Assembly (NCBI GenBank): GCA_016765685.1
Contig: JAESPR010000067.1
Location: forward strand, 1 to 64,000
Direction of reading: 5' to 3'
Length of the DNA: 64,000 nucleotides
Origin: Colwellia sp.
GTDB lineage: Bacteria > Pseudomonadota > Gammaproteobacteria > Enterobacterales > Alteromonadaceae
Positions 44,148-55,613 of the stretch are shown here, piece after piece. Position 1 is the first letter of the stretch, and the number at the start of each line of letters is the position of its first letter. A model generated the notes under the pieces. It ran no database searches and was not told where the DNA came from. It saw nothing but the letters and a program-made list of their open reading frames with translations. A program made the translations under genes and the position numbers.

Positions 44148-47100
44148 TGATTAAATTTACAGAAGCGCAGTTAGAAGCGGCCATTATTGAGCTACTTGGT
44201 GAGCAAGGGTTTCCCTATGTTCCTGGTAGTGATATTGAGCGTGATAATACTGAAGTATTGATTAAGGCTGATTTACGGCAGTTTTTATTTGCAAGTTATG
44301 CTGAAGATAACATTACCTCTGGTGAGATTGATTCGATTGTTAAACAAATAGAATCGCTGCCAGCCAGTGATTTATACGACAGTAACAAAACCTTCTGTAA
44401 ATGGTTAAGCGATGGTTTTCTGTTAAAACGTGAAGATCATACTCAGAAAGATCTCTATATCCAACTTGTAGATTACAACAATGTTGTTCAGTCTATTCTC
44501 CCTCATCTTATTCAAGATGTAGAGTTACCCATGGTTGCAGAACCGCAAGGCGCTTATTCATCAGGAAATAGTTCAACAAAAAATAGTAATGACAGCAACA
44601 TATACAAAATCGTTAACCAGCTTGAAATTGAAGGTGTTGACGGTGAAAAACGCATTCCTGATGGCATCTTATATATTAACGGTATACCTGTTGTGGTGTT
44701 CGAATTTAAAAGCGCAATTCGCGAGGAAGAAGCGTCAATCTATGATGCTTACGTTCAATTAAATACTCGCTATCGTCGCGATATTCCGGCTTTGTTTGTT
44801 TACAATTCTTTTTGTGTAATCAGTGATGGCGTTAATAACAAAATGGGTGGCCTTTATTCACCTTACGAATTTTTCTATGCTTGGCGCAAAGTCACAGGTA
44901 ATGAATCAATAGAAAAAGATGGAATTAATTCACTGCATACTATGTTGCAGGGGTTGTTTAATAAAGCACGCTTACGCGATGTGATCCGCAATTTCGTCTT
45001 TTTTCCTGATACCTCAAAAGCTGAAGTGAAAATTGTTTGCCGCTATCCGCAATACTATGCGGCTAGAAAGCTCTATCAAAGTATTAAAACCAGTAGAAAG
45101 CCAGAAGGTGATGGTAAAGGTGGTACATACTTTGGTGCTACAGGTTGTGGCAAAAGTTTCACTATGCAGTTTTTATCACGCTTGTTAATGAAAAGTGTTG
45201 ATTTTGAAAGCCCTACTATCGTGCTAATCACAGATAGAACCGACCTTGATGATCAGTTGTCACAACAATTCACTAACGCCAAAAACTATATTGGTGACCA
45301 AACGGTTATTACCGTTGAAAGCCGCGAACATTTACGAGAGTTACTGCAAGGCCGCAACAGTGGCGGTGTGTTCTTAACAACTATTCATAAGTTTACTGAA
45401 GATACTAAAGTCCTTACTGATCGCAGTAATGTTATTTGTATTTCAGATGAAGCGCATCGTAGCCAAACGAACCTTGATCAAAAGGTTAGTGTTACTGATA
45501 AAGGCGTTAAAAGAACCTATGGTTTTGCTAAGTACTTACATGACTCATTACCTAACGCGACCTATGTTGGTTTTACGGGCACACCTGTTGATGCCACGTT
45601 AGATGTTTTTGGTCAGGTAGTTGATAGCTACACCATGACTGAATCAGTTAAAGATGAAATAACAGTACGTATTGTGTATGAAGGCCGTGCAGCTAAGGTT
45701 ATTTTAAACAATGCCAAGTTAGCCGAGATTGAAGCTTATTATCAGCAGTGCGCAGATGATGGTGGTAACGAACATCAGATAGAAGAAAGTAAAAAAGCAT
45801 CAGCGAATATGACATCCATTCTTGGCGATCCTGACCGTATTCATACCCTAGCTCAAGACTTTGTAATTCATTACGAAAGCCGTGTTGATGAAGGAGCAAC
45901 GATTAAAGGTAAGGCGATATTTGTTAGCAGTGCGCGTGAAATTGCCTATTCATTTTATAAAGAATTAAAAGAGCTACGGCCTGAATGGTTTGAAGTACTT
46001 GAGTGTGAGGCTGGCGTAACGTTAACCGAGCAAGAGCGTAAAAAAATTAAACCGATGGAACGCGTTAAAATGGTGATGACTCGTGGTAAAGATGATCCTA
46101 AAGAACAATGGGATTTACTTGGCAGTAAAGATCACCGTAAAGATTTAGATCGCCAGTTTAAAAATGAGAAATCTAACTTCAAAATAGCCATTGTTGTTGA
46201 CATGTGGCTAACAGGCTTTGATGTTCCTTGTCTGGATACTATTTATATCGACAAGCCTGTTCAACGACATAACCTGATTCAAACCATATCGCGCGTTAAT
46301 CGTAAATTTAAAGGTAAAGACAAAGGTTTGGTGGTTGATTACATCGGTATTAAAACGCAGATGAATAAAGCCTTGGCGCAGTATTCAAAAACAGATGAGA
46401 GCAATTTTGAAGATATTGCTCAATCAGTGATCGTAGTAAAGGATCATTTAGACCTGTTAGGTAAATTATTACATCAATTTGATGAAGCCCCTTATTTTAC
46501 TGGCCAGCCAGTAGCACAGTTAAATTGCTTAAATAATGCCGCTGAATTTGCACTACAAACACAGAAATTAGAACATCGTTTTATGGCGTTAATTAAACGT
46601 TTAAAAACAGCCTATGACGTATGCTGTGGTAGTGAAAAAATATCACAGCAAGAGCGTGACTATATTCATTTTTACCTGGCCGTCCGTTCTATTGTTTACA
46701 AGCTAACAAAAGGCGATGTTCCTGATACCGCCCAGATGAATGCCAAAGTGCGTGAGATGATCGCTGAGGCATTAAGAAGCGATGGTGTCGAAGAGATATT
46801 CAAATTAGGGCAAGGTGAAGATGGCGTTGATATATTTGATGATGACTACTTAGCCAAAATTGGAAAAATCAAATTACCTAATACAAAAATTAAACTGCTT
46901 CAGCAGATGCTAGCCAAAGCGATTGGTGAGTTTAAGCAAGTAAACAAAGTTAAGGCTATCGACTTTACAGAGCGTTTTAAATCCTTAGTTGACCAGTATA
47001 ACGAGCGTAAAGAAGAGGACGTTTTAGTGAGTGGCGTACTTGAAGACTTCTCCGATGAAATCATAAATATGTTTCAGGATCTCAAAACAGAAATGGGATC

Positions 47101-47407
47101 GTTTGAGGACATGGGAATCAACCTAGAAGAAAAAGCATTCTACGATATTCTGCACTCTTTAGCCGTTAAATATGACTTTGAATATCCAGACGACAAGCTT
47201 CTAGAGCTAGCCAAAGCCGTTAAAGAAGTGGTTGATGACAAAGCTAAGTATACCGACTGGAGCCAACGTGCTGATATTAAAGCTGAGCTTAAAGTTGACC
47301 TGATCATGTTGCTAGCTAAGTTTGGTTACCCACCTGTAAGCCGCGATGAAGTGTATAAAGAAATCTTCGAACAGGCTGAGAATTTTAAAAAGAACAGAGT
47401 TGCGTAA
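44144..47407 (+). CDS. hsdR: Type I restriction endonuclease HsdR
   Basis: Motor and nuclease subunit. The 1087 residues have the PD-(D/E)XK nuclease (RIPDGILYINGIPVVVFEFK, residues about 170-189), Walker A GATGCGKSFT near residue 330, the DEAH box SDEAHRSQ near 434, VGFTGTPVD, and late helicase motifs DMWLTGFDVPCLD and QTISRVNRKFKG. All motifs are intact. The start overlaps the SIR2 gene stop codon by 4 bp. A second copy at 61626 outside the transposon is over 90% identical in places at DNA level but differs by several short in-frame insertions and one deletion. Confidence 0.97.
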   Translation: MMIKFTEAQLEAAIIELLGEQGFPYVPGSDIERDNTEVLIKADLRQFLFASYAEDNITSGEIDSIVKQIESLPASDLYDSNKTFCKWLSDGFLLKREDHTQKDLYIQLVDYNNVVQSILPHLIQDVELPMVAEPQGAYSSGNSSTKNSNDSNIYKIVNQLEIEGVDGEKRIPDGILYINGIPVVVFEFKSAIREEEASIYDAYVQLNTRYRRDIPALFVYNSFCVISDGVNNKMGGLYSPYEFFYAWRKVTGNESIEKDGINSLHTMLQGLFNKARLRDVIRNFVFFPDTSKAEVKIVCRYPQYYAARKLYQSIKTSRKPEGDGKGGTYFGATGCGKSFTMQFLSRLLMKSVDFESPTIVLITDRTDLDDQLSQQFTNAKNYIGDQTVITVESREHLRELLQGRNSGGVFLTTIHKFTEDTKVLTDRSNVICISDEAHRSQTNLDQKVSVTDKGVKRTYGFAKYLHDSLPNATYVGFTGTPVDATLDVFGQVVDSYTMTESVKDEITVRIVYEGRAAKVILNNAKLAEIEAYYQQCADDGGNEHQIEESKKASANMTSILGDPDRIHTLAQDFVIHYESRVDEGATIKGKAIFVSSAREIAYSFYKELKELRPEWFEVLECEAGVTLTEQERKKIKPMERVKMVMTRGKDDPKEQWDLLGSKDHRKDLDRQFKNEKSNFKIAIVVDMWLTGFDVPCLDTIYIDKPVQRHNLIQTISRVNRKFKGKDKGLVVDYIGIKTQMNKALAQYSKTDESNFEDIAQSVIVVKDHLDLLGKLLHQFDEAPYFTGQPVAQLNCLNNAAEFALQTQKLEHRFMALIKRLKTAYDVCCGSEKISQQERDYIHFYLAVRSIVYKLTKGDVPDTAQMNAKVREMIAEALRSDGVEEIFKLGQGEDGVDIFDDDYLAKIGKIKLPNTKIKLLQQMLAKAIGEFKQVNKVKAIDFTERFKSLVDQYNERKEEDVLVSGVLEDFSDEIINMFQDLKTEMGSFEDMGINLEEKAFYDILHSLAVKYDFEYPDDKLLELAKAVKEVVDDKAKYTDWSQRADIKAELKVDLIMLLAKFGYPPVSRDEVYKEIFEQAENFKKNRVA

Positions 47408-47431
47408 ATAAAATCAATAAGGAAGCTTTAA

Positions 47432-48082
47432 ATGGAACATGAGTGGTTAAAACAAAAGCAACGAAGTATGAGAGACGGTTTTTCTGAAAGCCTTTCTTTA
47501 CGAGTGCACAGGGCTTTAAGCTGGCTGGATAAGTCGGAACAATGTGGGGATGATAAGGACAGCCAATTTATCTTCTTATGGATCGCTTTTAATGCCGCAT
47601 ATGCACAAGATACTGAGTGTTTAAGACATACCGAAGCAGAAGCTTTCTCTAGGTTCATTTCAAAGCTAGTTGAGCTGGATGAATCTGCAAAACTATACGG
47701 GGTGCTATGGTCAGAGTTCTCTTCAAGCATACGTGTGTTATTAGATAATCAGTTTGTGTTCCAGCCATTCTGGGATTTTCATAATGGGAAAATATCTGAA
47801 GAAGATTGGAAAACAAAGTTCATAAATGCTAAAGCCGCAGCAAACTATGCTTTGTCACATAAAAACTCAGAGCAATTGATAACCATAGTTCTTCAACGGA
47901 TGTATACACTGAGAAATCAAATGATGCACGGTGGTGCAACATGGAATAGTAGTGCTAACCGAACACAAATACGTGATTCAGTGAGTTTTTTATCAAAATT
48001 AGTGCCGTTTGTAATTGATATTATGATGAATAATCCTGATCAGCTGTGGGGCGATGCAAATTACCCTGTAATAACAGAGTAA
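47432..48082 (+). CDS. HEPN-domain protein
   Basis: Probable HEPN ribonuclease or nuclease-regulating protein of 216 residues. The predicted active motif RNQMMHGG (Arg-X4-His) lies near residue 161 in a helix, and the rest is all-helical (LRVHRALSWLDKSEQCGDDK; FIFLWIAFNAAYAQDT). This resembles HEPN proteins found behind hsdR genes, whose usual effect is RNA cleavage when released. It follows hsdR by 24 bp with an AAGGA ribosome site and precedes the giant ATPase by 49 bp. Enzyme activity is inferred from the motif only. Confidence 0.78.
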   Translation: MEHEWLKQKQRSMRDGFSESLSLRVHRALSWLDKSEQCGDDKDSQFIFLWIAFNAAYAQDTECLRHTEAEAFSRFISKLVELDESAKLYGVLWSEFSSSIRVLLDNQFVFQPFWDFHNGKISEEDWKTKFINAKAAANYALSHKNSEQLITIVLQRMYTLRNQMMHGGATWNSSANRTQIRDSVSFLSKLVPFVIDIMMNNPDQLWGDANYPVITE

Positions 48083-48131
48083 AGATGACTTAGTTACTGA
48101 TAAAGTATTTAATATCCAAAGGAGTATGTAA

Positions 48132-51100
48132 GTGGCGGGAGCAAATGTAAGTCCGATTGGCGTTATTAACCAAATAGCTAGTAACCTAAGTGATAGGTAT
48201 GAAAATGGCTTTCCAGTTTTAAAAGAAATTATTCAAAACTCAGATGATGCTAATGCTGATAGATTGGTTATTGGCTGGTCTACTGGTATTGAAAACCCTA
48301 TTAACCCTTTACTTGCTGATCCAGGACTCTTTTTTATTAATAATGCACCCTTAGAAGAGGTACATGAAAGAGGTATTCGATCGATTGCGGAAAGCTCTAA
48401 AGTAAGCTCTAAATCATCCGTTGGAAAGTTTGGCTTAGGTATGAAAAGCTTGTTCCATTTATGTGAAGCATTCTTTTATCAGGCCAATAATTGGCGAGAA
48501 GATAAGTGGGCAGGCGAAGTATTCAATCCATGGGGAGAGGAATACCGTCCTGATTGGCACCATTTTTATGATGAAGATAAGGTCAAACTAGAAGCAAAGC
48601 TAAGCGAGGTTTTAGCTCAGTTTAAACAAAATCCAGATAGCCCTTGGTTTATTGTTTGGGTACCGTTAAGAAATAAAAATCAGGAAGCATCAGTTGATAA
48701 TGATGTAATAATTTCAAATTTTTATGAAGAACATACCGCCCCCGATTTCTTATTAGATAGTAACTTACCAGGTCAAATTGCTGAAATATTTCCGTTATTG
48801 AAAAATCTTTTACACGTAGATCTTGTTGTTGAGCAAAATACTAAGTTCACTCGTTTATTTGATGTGAGCATTGAAGGTAATGCATCTAGAAGCCAGTTTG
48901 AAGGTAGCACAAGCTTCTCTTCAGGTAAGCAAGAGTCTATATGTAATGGTAAAGTGATTATTGAACACCAAAGTGGGCAGTCTGAAATACTCTATGCTGG
49001 TTATGAGAAACTATTACAACTTGATCAATTATCCGGCTTGAAATCTGTTGAGAGTGGCTGGCCCGTTAGCTATCAATTTAACTCATCAACAAATCGACCC
49101 AAAAAATCTTTGGATAAAGCTGAGCAGCATGTCGCGGTAATTATATCTAGAACACGGACTAAAAATCAGGCATATATTAGAGCAAATTGGGCTGTATTCT
49201 TGCCTTTAGCTGATACATCCGAGTTCTCCATGCAAGCTATTGATGGTGAGTTTGACTATAGCATTCATATACATGGTTATTTCTTCGTTGATGCAGGTCG
49301 TAAAGGCATAATCGGCCATGATGGAATAGGACAAAATGCTGATTTTGGATCAATCAAAGGAGATGAAAAACTCTTAAGAGAGGCATGGAATATTACCCTA
49401 GCTAATGAAGGTTCTTTGGATATTGTGCTTGATGCACTGGAGCATTTTGTAATATCACAGCGCTTGACCAAAGGTGAGATAGAAAATATCAACAGAGGTG
49501 TTTGCCGCATACTGCCTGAAGCTTACATAAACCGAGTAACAACAAGAAAGCGATGGGTATACCGACTTCAGGAAAAAAACTGTGCTTGGATAAAAACTTC
49601 AACTCAAAATAAATACCGTTATATTCCCCGCCCACCGAGCAACGATTATAAGCGAATCTGGGAAATACTGCCCACTTTGAATCGACTGGATAACGATGAC
49701 TATGTATTGATTGAGCGAGAAAAACCTAACATTATTGCTAGTAATTTAGTTCATTGGGAATTTAGTGAGTTACGTGATCTATTAGCTATTGATGTAAGTA
49801 AACTCTTTGGTTCATCAATGCATTTAGAATATTTAAATAAATTCATTGAAACTGCTACCTGGGGTTTTCAGCAAAGTGATGTTGACCAACTCATTAAACC
49901 AATCATTTGTGATTCTTTAGCGAATGTAGAGTTAACTGTACTTTCTAGTAGAACGAAATTATTTCAGCAATTACTCTCAAGATTAAGTGGTGTTTATCGC
50001 TTAGCATTACCTGTTTCCAAAAATGATACTGTTTTATGGAATGCGCTTTTAAAAACTGAACTAAATATTTTATTGATCCCTTCATTTTTGGAAAGTCCTG
50101 ACAATAAGTCATCAGGTAGGATGAGTGTTGAAGAAAGTATTACTCTACTTGAGGTTATGGATAAAATTCTCAGGGATGAAATAACACCTGTTTCGGACTC
50201 TAGAAGTGCAGAGAGCCTTGTTAGTTTTATTTTACAAAAAATAAAAGAATCATCACTGCAAGATTTAGAAAAAGTTTATAGTCGTTGTAGCCATTTACGT
50301 TTATTTAAAACTGATAATATAACGACAAAGCGTCCAATGTTAATGTCTTTATTAGAGTTGCAAGAAGCGAATGTTCGCAATCAACTTTACGTAAGATCCG
50401 CTGGCCCAAGTTATGGAGAAGGTGAGAAGCTCGTGAAGGCAACTTCTGGCTTTGATGTTTTATTTCTACAGAAAGATAAAGCCGCCTTTTTATTTGGTGA
50501 ACAAGTTATTCCAGAATGCCAAGGCAGTTTTGTACTCAGCGCTCTAGCAAAAAATCATCCTGATTTAGCAGATGAACTTTCTCGTAAAAATTTGTTACTT
50601 AGTTTATCTGGTTTTACTCAGTTGAATAATGAGCAAAAGCAAGGGTTCCGTTATTTGTTACATGGTTCTACTGAAGATAATTTATCGATTCAGCTCTGGA
50701 AAAAAGCACAATCAGCGAAGGATGTTTGGGCAAAGCTTTGGCAACTTAGTTCAAGTATAAATTCACCAAAATGGAGCCTAATTTCAGATAGTTTGGGGGG
50801 GGCACTTAATGATGAATTGAAAACAGTTTTAAATGTTCATGAAATATCTGCTGAGGGTGTATTAAGTCAATTAGAAAATGAACTGTGTGAAATTGATTAC
50901 TGTTCAGATAATTTTGCTCAGGAAGATTTCGATGAAATTCTATGTCAAATAAAGACCCCTGAATTATGGAAAAAGTTACCTATTCATTTAACGATAGGAC
51001 AAGCCCGAACTATCATTGATAACGGGTGTTTACTAGAAGGTCGTTATCAATTACCTGAATTGCGACTAACCCAGATCAAACGGTCCAATCATCCTAATGT

Positions 51101-54100
51101 TGAAGAACAGCAGAAAAAATGGATAGGAGTAGCTACTCCAGAGAAACTTATTGGAGTTGCTTTAAGCCAAGATAACCCAGAGGAATATAGCTCTTTTATT
51201 TTAGAGCAGTTAACTGAGGTGAAATCAATTTATAAAGATTTGGATAGTGACTTATTTGATTCAGTTAAAAAAACAAAATGGTTAAAGTTAATCTCTGGTG
51301 GCAATGTATCTCCTTCGCAGGTAATTGATATAGATTCGAATAACTGGCCACAAACGAGAAAACTTTGTGATCGTGATGACACAGATTGCTTTTCAATTGA
51401 TCAATTAACTTATTCGATAAGTAGTAGTAAAAAATTTAAAAATTCATTGAGACAATTAGTTAATTCAACTAAAAAATCGTCTAGTTTTATTTTTAATGCC
51501 GCAGGTAAGGTTCTTTCATATTCTCTTGGAAAAATAGATGGCCTCGCTTCAGAAGCGATAAATGAGTCAGCTCAATCACCAACTTTGTTAAATGAGTTAT
51601 CTGGTTTGAGCCTACTGGTTGAATACTTTGAAAACATAGGTTCAGATTTTGACTTGGGGTCAGCTATGTTTTTAGCTCATGCTTTACCTGATGAAAAGTT
51701 AATTCAAGTGCTTGAGATTATTGCTGATGAAGAAAGACCTACTCAATTAGAAAATGTTCGTAAGACGTTCCTGTCTGCATTGGTCAAGTCAGATGATGTT
51801 CTTGAAAGTATAAAAAAAATCAGATTAAGAACAAAGTCAGATACTTACAGAGCCTCAACTGAGTTAACTCATAATATTACTGAAGTTAATACTGATTATT
51901 TAGTTCATGAGTCTGAATTCAGGCTATTGGGAAATATTTTAACTGATTCATATTTAAGGGATAGTTCCAATATTGAACAAAATAATCAAGCGTCTAAAAT
52001 ATCTCCAGTACTTATTCTTAAACAATATTTTGAACCTTGGGAGAGGCATGTTCCTCAGGATAGTATTGCAATATTTCTTTCGCTGATGTGTGGTGATGAA
52101 GATATTGCAACGTATGTGAATCAACTTTACCGTAATAAAACATATAAAGGAGTGATTGATAAATTAGATGCAAAGTGGAATGCAAGAGCACCAGGTTCTT
52201 ACACAGGACAATATCTTAGAAAATTTATTAAATATATACGGATAGAGCCGTCTATCATTGCCTCAAATATTGGTTTCGCAATATCTATATTCGGTGTTGA
52301 AATAAATGTCGAACTTAATCAAAAAGTGCGTTCTATTGCTGTTGTGCAAAAATTGCAGGGAAGTAAGAGGCATAAAGTTCAATTGAGGACAATAAAGCCG
52401 CAAGATTTTGAACGCTCTCAGCTTTTAAAATTACTACAGGATAGCGCGGAGTTAATAATATCTGAGATATTTGGTCAAAGTATTCGTTTAAATGAACTAT
52501 GGAAAGAAATAGGCGCTACCAATCAGCTCGATATTAAATTAGCAAAACGTATGGTATTGGAAAAAATCGTACCAACGCTAGAGCGCTTGCGGGTGAGAGA
52601 ATATGGTGTTGGTTCACTGTTGAGTGAATATAGTCAAGCCCAAAAATATTATCTTGAGTCGCCAGGAAATGGTAGGGCTGGAATTGACAGAGTATTGTCA
52701 AATATACAGCAACTTATTGAAAAAAATGACGAACTCAAATCCGTTATTCTAGATTCCGTCCGTCATGAAATTGGCTATCACTCGCAATACTTTCCCGATA
52801 GTGTACCGTTTGAATTATTCCAAAATGCGGATGATGCCATTGGTGAGAAAATTTTGATGGAAGGTTCTGAACCTGAAGCATTTGCTAATCCAATATATAA
52901 AGTTAAATTCGATCAGGAGACTAATAGCCTTGACTTTTTTCATTGGGGAAGAGAAATAAACTACTGTAAGGTTGGTTATGCTGAAGGAGAAGGACGATAT
53001 GAGCGTGATTTAGAAAAAATGGTTAGCTTAAATATTTCAGATAAATCGGGAACATCAACAGGGAAGTTCGGACTTGGATTTAAAAGTTGCTTACTAATTT
53101 GTGATGAACCGGAGATTTATAGCGGAGATATTTCTTTCAATATTCAGGCTGGAATATTACCTACCTTAAGCCCCTCTGTAAAAGTTCTAGAAAATGTCGT
53201 TGAAAGTCATGTAAGTAAAGGGGCTTTGCCAACATTGACCCGTTTGAAACTTACAAGTGAATATCAGAGCCGTCAGGATGAAATAATAGCAAGGTTTAAG
53301 CAATCAGCAGGGATTTTATGTGTATTTTCAAAGTACATTACTTCCATAGAAATTGACAATGAAATAATACAATGGACAAGAAAATCAATATCAAAGGTTG
53401 AAGGCTTATATATTGGTGAAACAAAGATGCCATCTGGTGGTAAGTTAAAATCTCAAAAAATATTACATTTTCAGTGTGAAAAAGGACAGTTCATTTTTCA
53501 ACTTCGAAGAGATGGTTTTATTAGTCTTGAAGATAGTAAACTATCTAAATTTTGGGTGTTAAATCCTCTTCAGGAAGATTTACCTGCGGGCTTTATTGTA
53601 GAGAGTGATTTTCAAGTTGATATAGGTAGGAGTCAACTAGCAAAAAATAATAATGCAAATATAAGTGTTATGGCTGAAATGGGGCGAAACTTAGCATCCA
53701 TGTTAACGTCTCTTTATCTTTGGTCTCAAGAAGATTGGGATGGCTGTAAATTAGCTTTTGGTTTTGGTGAACAGCTAACAATAGAAAAATTTTGGAGTGG
53801 TTTATGGAATGTATTAACTACCGGGTGGCCAAGAGCATTATCAAATACCGAAAGCAAAGCTATCTTATTTAGGGAGTTATTTGTTGCAACTGGCGGATTA
53901 TTAGCCTTTTACAATAATCACTTTGCAGTTCCAACAAGCATCGCAAAAGGTAAAGAGGGATTAATTAGCTTGGAGAATATTTCTTGCCAAGCGGATAAGC
54001 TTTTAACCTCAGCTTATAAAACCCTCTGTGACATGCCAAATTTACAGACATTGGTTAATGAGAATAAATTGGTAAGTTATTCTGTAGGGCAATTTTTAGA

Positions 54101-55613
54101 ACAAATAAATCACGGATATACATCTATATCAGTAGTTGATTTAATTAAAGATTATATTCCTGAAGGTAGAACTGAACCCGATGCCGCAGCGGTGCTAGGT
54201 CAATTATTTAATGCCGATTTTGATTCAAATATGAGTAGCTATCAAGCAAATTATAGTGAAACAGAAATTCTCAAAAGAGAATTGAAAAATATATTGTTTT
54301 TAAGTAAATCAGACCGATGGATAGATGCAAATAACTTATTTATTTTCAATGAAAAATCATCTGATTCTGAAAAACTTATTGCTAAGTTCGCTCCTAGTAA
54401 CGGATTATTGTCTGAAAAATATTGTCATTTAGGTAAAGTTTTCTTCGCGTATTGTCAAACAAGGCCGAGCCTAAATACCTTTGAGTGGGCAAAAAGTATT
54501 CATCGAAATGAGGAGCTGCGACAATTAGCTTTACTGAAATACCTTATTTCTCCCGATGGCGCAGGGCTATTACAAAAATTGAAAAGAAAACCGCCAGAGT
54601 GGATGTTAACTCCCAATTTAGATCCTGCCATATTAAAGAATAAGTGGGATTTCACTAATCTAGAGATTGAGCAGTTTCACTCTCAGTGGACTGATACAGA
54701 TGAAGATCGAATAAAAAGAGGGCAACAAAGAGTAAAAAACGAAAGTGAATCTCAATACTCACCTGAACTTGCATTGATGAACGTTCATGAGTGGTGGTTG
54801 GAAAATAAACACATAGAACAGCCAGAATATGACGATAAATTGTATTACAAACCTTTGCCTTGGCAAGTTATGGCTGATGACATTGAGTTGAAAACATTGG
54901 AAGCACGACGAGGTTGGTTACAACTATTTTACCTTGGATCTTGTCAAACAATGGGAAGAACAACTGAAGGACATCACCGAGAGGCAATGAGGTGGTTTAG
55001 TGAGAAAGGGTGGTGGGACAAAATTGCATCACCAGACGGTATTTCTGCCGAAGCATGGACTGATATTATAGATGAGTATTTAGAGAGTTCTATGGTTAGC
55101 GAACGATACCGTCAGTGGTTTCAGATTCTTCCACTATATCGTTTTTCACTTCATCTAAATGAATATGTTGAATTGTTTATGCAAGCAGATATGGTTGAAA
55201 ATATTGATGACCTCGTAAAAACCAGTTCAAGTGCAGCTCTTCAAGGCTCTGGAATATCTTTACCTGAACTTAAGGCAACTTTAGGGATAGGGGTTAATTT
55301 TGTTATTCGTGAACTGATTAGGCATGGGGTTGTAGACCCTGTCGCAGCAAGGTTTGCATTTAGCTTATCCAAATCTGTAAGGCAGGCTATTTCTAAGGTG
55401 GGTTATCAGTGTGTTAATAGCGCTACTCCTTATGAATCTGAGAATGTTTATAGTTACTTTGAAAGTGAGCTGGGTCAAGAAGAAGCAACATTTGGTCTTA
55501 GTTTTGATATCCCATTTAGGATTATATGGGGAAGAGGCAATGATGACCTGCGAGAAAGACTTTTGGGGATTGGTGCATACGATTTTGATGAGGAGTTTGA
55601 TATAGATGGATGA
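48132..55613 (+). CDS. Giant protein with two sacsin/Hsp90-like ATPase domains, 2493 residues
   Basis: Two GHKL-type ATP-binding domains are readable. The first, near residues 15-260, has LKEIIQNSDDANADRLVIGW and GKFGLGMKSLFHL. The second, near 1540-1800, has FELFQNADDAIGEKI and STGKFGLGFKSCLL. These are the Asn/Asp-Asp N box and the glycine lid of sacsin-like HATPases. The intervening 1250 residues and the final 650 are helical and unrecognised. GTG 48132 has AAAGGAG 7 nt upstream. The next gene, a SNF2 helicase, overlaps its end by 8 bp. Such proteins occur in some defence islands; I infer an ATP-driven sensor or chaperone. It is the largest gene in the window. Confidence 0.85.
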   Translation: MAGANVSPIGVINQIASNLSDRYENGFPVLKEIIQNSDDANADRLVIGWSTGIENPINPLLADPGLFFINNAPLEEVHERGIRSIAESSKVSSKSSVGKFGLGMKSLFHLCEAFFYQANNWREDKWAGEVFNPWGEEYRPDWHHFYDEDKVKLEAKLSEVLAQFKQNPDSPWFIVWVPLRNKNQEASVDNDVIISNFYEEHTAPDFLLDSNLPGQIAEIFPLLKNLLHVDLVVEQNTKFTRLFDVSIEGNASRSQFEGSTSFSSGKQESICNGKVIIEHQSGQSEILYAGYEKLLQLDQLSGLKSVESGWPVSYQFNSSTNRPKKSLDKAEQHVAVIISRTRTKNQAYIRANWAVFLPLADTSEFSMQAIDGEFDYSIHIHGYFFVDAGRKGIIGHDGIGQNADFGSIKGDEKLLREAWNITLANEGSLDIVLDALEHFVISQRLTKGEIENINRGVCRILPEAYINRVTTRKRWVYRLQEKNCAWIKTSTQNKYRYIPRPPSNDYKRIWEILPTLNRLDNDDYVLIEREKPNIIASNLVHWEFSELRDLLAIDVSKLFGSSMHLEYLNKFIETATWGFQQSDVDQLIKPIICDSLANVELTVLSSRTKLFQQLLSRLSGVYRLALPVSKNDTVLWNALLKTELNILLIPSFLESPDNKSSGRMSVEESITLLEVMDKILRDEITPVSDSRSAESLVSFILQKIKESSLQDLEKVYSRCSHLRLFKTDNITTKRPMLMSLLELQEANVRNQLYVRSAGPSYGEGEKLVKATSGFDVLFLQKDKAAFLFGEQVIPECQGSFVLSALAKNHPDLADELSRKNLLLSLSGFTQLNNEQKQGFRYLLHGSTEDNLSIQLWKKAQSAKDVWAKLWQLSSSINSPKWSLISDSLGGALNDELKTVLNVHEISAEGVLSQLENELCEIDYCSDNFAQEDFDEILCQIKTPELWKKLPIHLTIGQARTIIDNGCLLEGRYQLPELRLTQIKRSNHPNVEEQQKKWIGVATPEKLIGVALSQDNPEEYSSFILEQLTEVKSIYKDLDSDLFDSVKKTKWLKLISGGNVSPSQVIDIDSNNWPQTRKLCDRDDTDCFSIDQLTYSISSSKKFKNSLRQLVNSTKKSSSFIFNAAGKVLSYSLGKIDGLASEAINESAQSPTLLNELSGLSLLVEYFENIGSDFDLGSAMFLAHALPDEKLIQVLEIIADEERPTQLENVRKTFLSALVKSDDVLESIKKIRLRTKSDTYRASTELTHNITEVNTDYLVHESEFRLLGNILTDSYLRDSSNIEQNNQASKISPVLILKQYFEPWERHVPQDSIAIFLSLMCGDEDIATYVNQLYRNKTYKGVIDKLDAKWNARAPGSYTGQYLRKFIKYIRIEPSIIASNIGFAISIFGVEINVELNQKVRSIAVVQKLQGSKRHKVQLRTIKPQDFERSQLLKLLQDSAELIISEIFGQSIRLNELWKEIGATNQLDIKLAKRMVLEKIVPTLERLRVREYGVGSLLSEYSQAQKYYLESPGNGRAGIDRVLSNIQQLIEKNDELKSVILDSVRHEIGYHSQYFPDSVPFELFQNADDAIGEKILMEGSEPEAFANPIYKVKFDQETNSLDFFHWGREINYCKVGYAEGEGRYERDLEKMVSLNISDKSGTSTGKFGLGFKSCLLICDEPEIYSGDISFNIQAGILPTLSPSVKVLENVVESHVSKGALPTLTRLKLTSEYQSRQDEIIARFKQSAGILCVFSKYITSIEIDNEIIQWTRKSISKVEGLYIGETKMPSGGKLKSQKILHFQCEKGQFIFQLRRDGFISLEDSKLSKFWVLNPLQEDLPAGFIVESDFQVDIGRSQLAKNNNANISVMAEMGRNLASMLTSLYLWSQEDWDGCKLAFGFGEQLTIEKFWSGLWNVLTTGWPRALSNTESKAILFRELFVATGGLLAFYNNHFAVPTSIAKGKEGLISLENISCQADKLLTSAYKTLCDMPNLQTLVNENKLVSYSVGQFLEQINHGYTSISVVDLIKDYIPEGRTEPDAAAVLGQLFNADFDSNMSSYQANYSETEILKRELKNILFLSKSDRWIDANNLFIFNEKSSDSEKLIAKFAPSNGLLSEKYCHLGKVFFAYCQTRPSLNTFEWAKSIHRNEELRQLALLKYLISPDGAGLLQKLKRKPPEWMLTPNLDPAILKNKWDFTNLEIEQFHSQWTDTDEDRIKRGQQRVKNESESQYSPELALMNVHEWWLENKHIEQPEYDDKLYYKPLPWQVMADDIELKTLEARRGWLQLFYLGSCQTMGRTTEGHHREAMRWFSEKGWWDKIASPDGISAEAWTDIIDEYLESSMVSERYRQWFQILPLYRFSLHLNEYVELFMQADMVENIDDLVKTSSSAALQGSGISLPELKATLGIGVNFVIRELIRHGVVDPVAARFAFSLSKSVRQAISKVGYQCVNSATPYESENVYSYFESELGQEEATFGLSFDIPFRIIWGRGNDDLRERLLGIGAYDFDEEFDIDG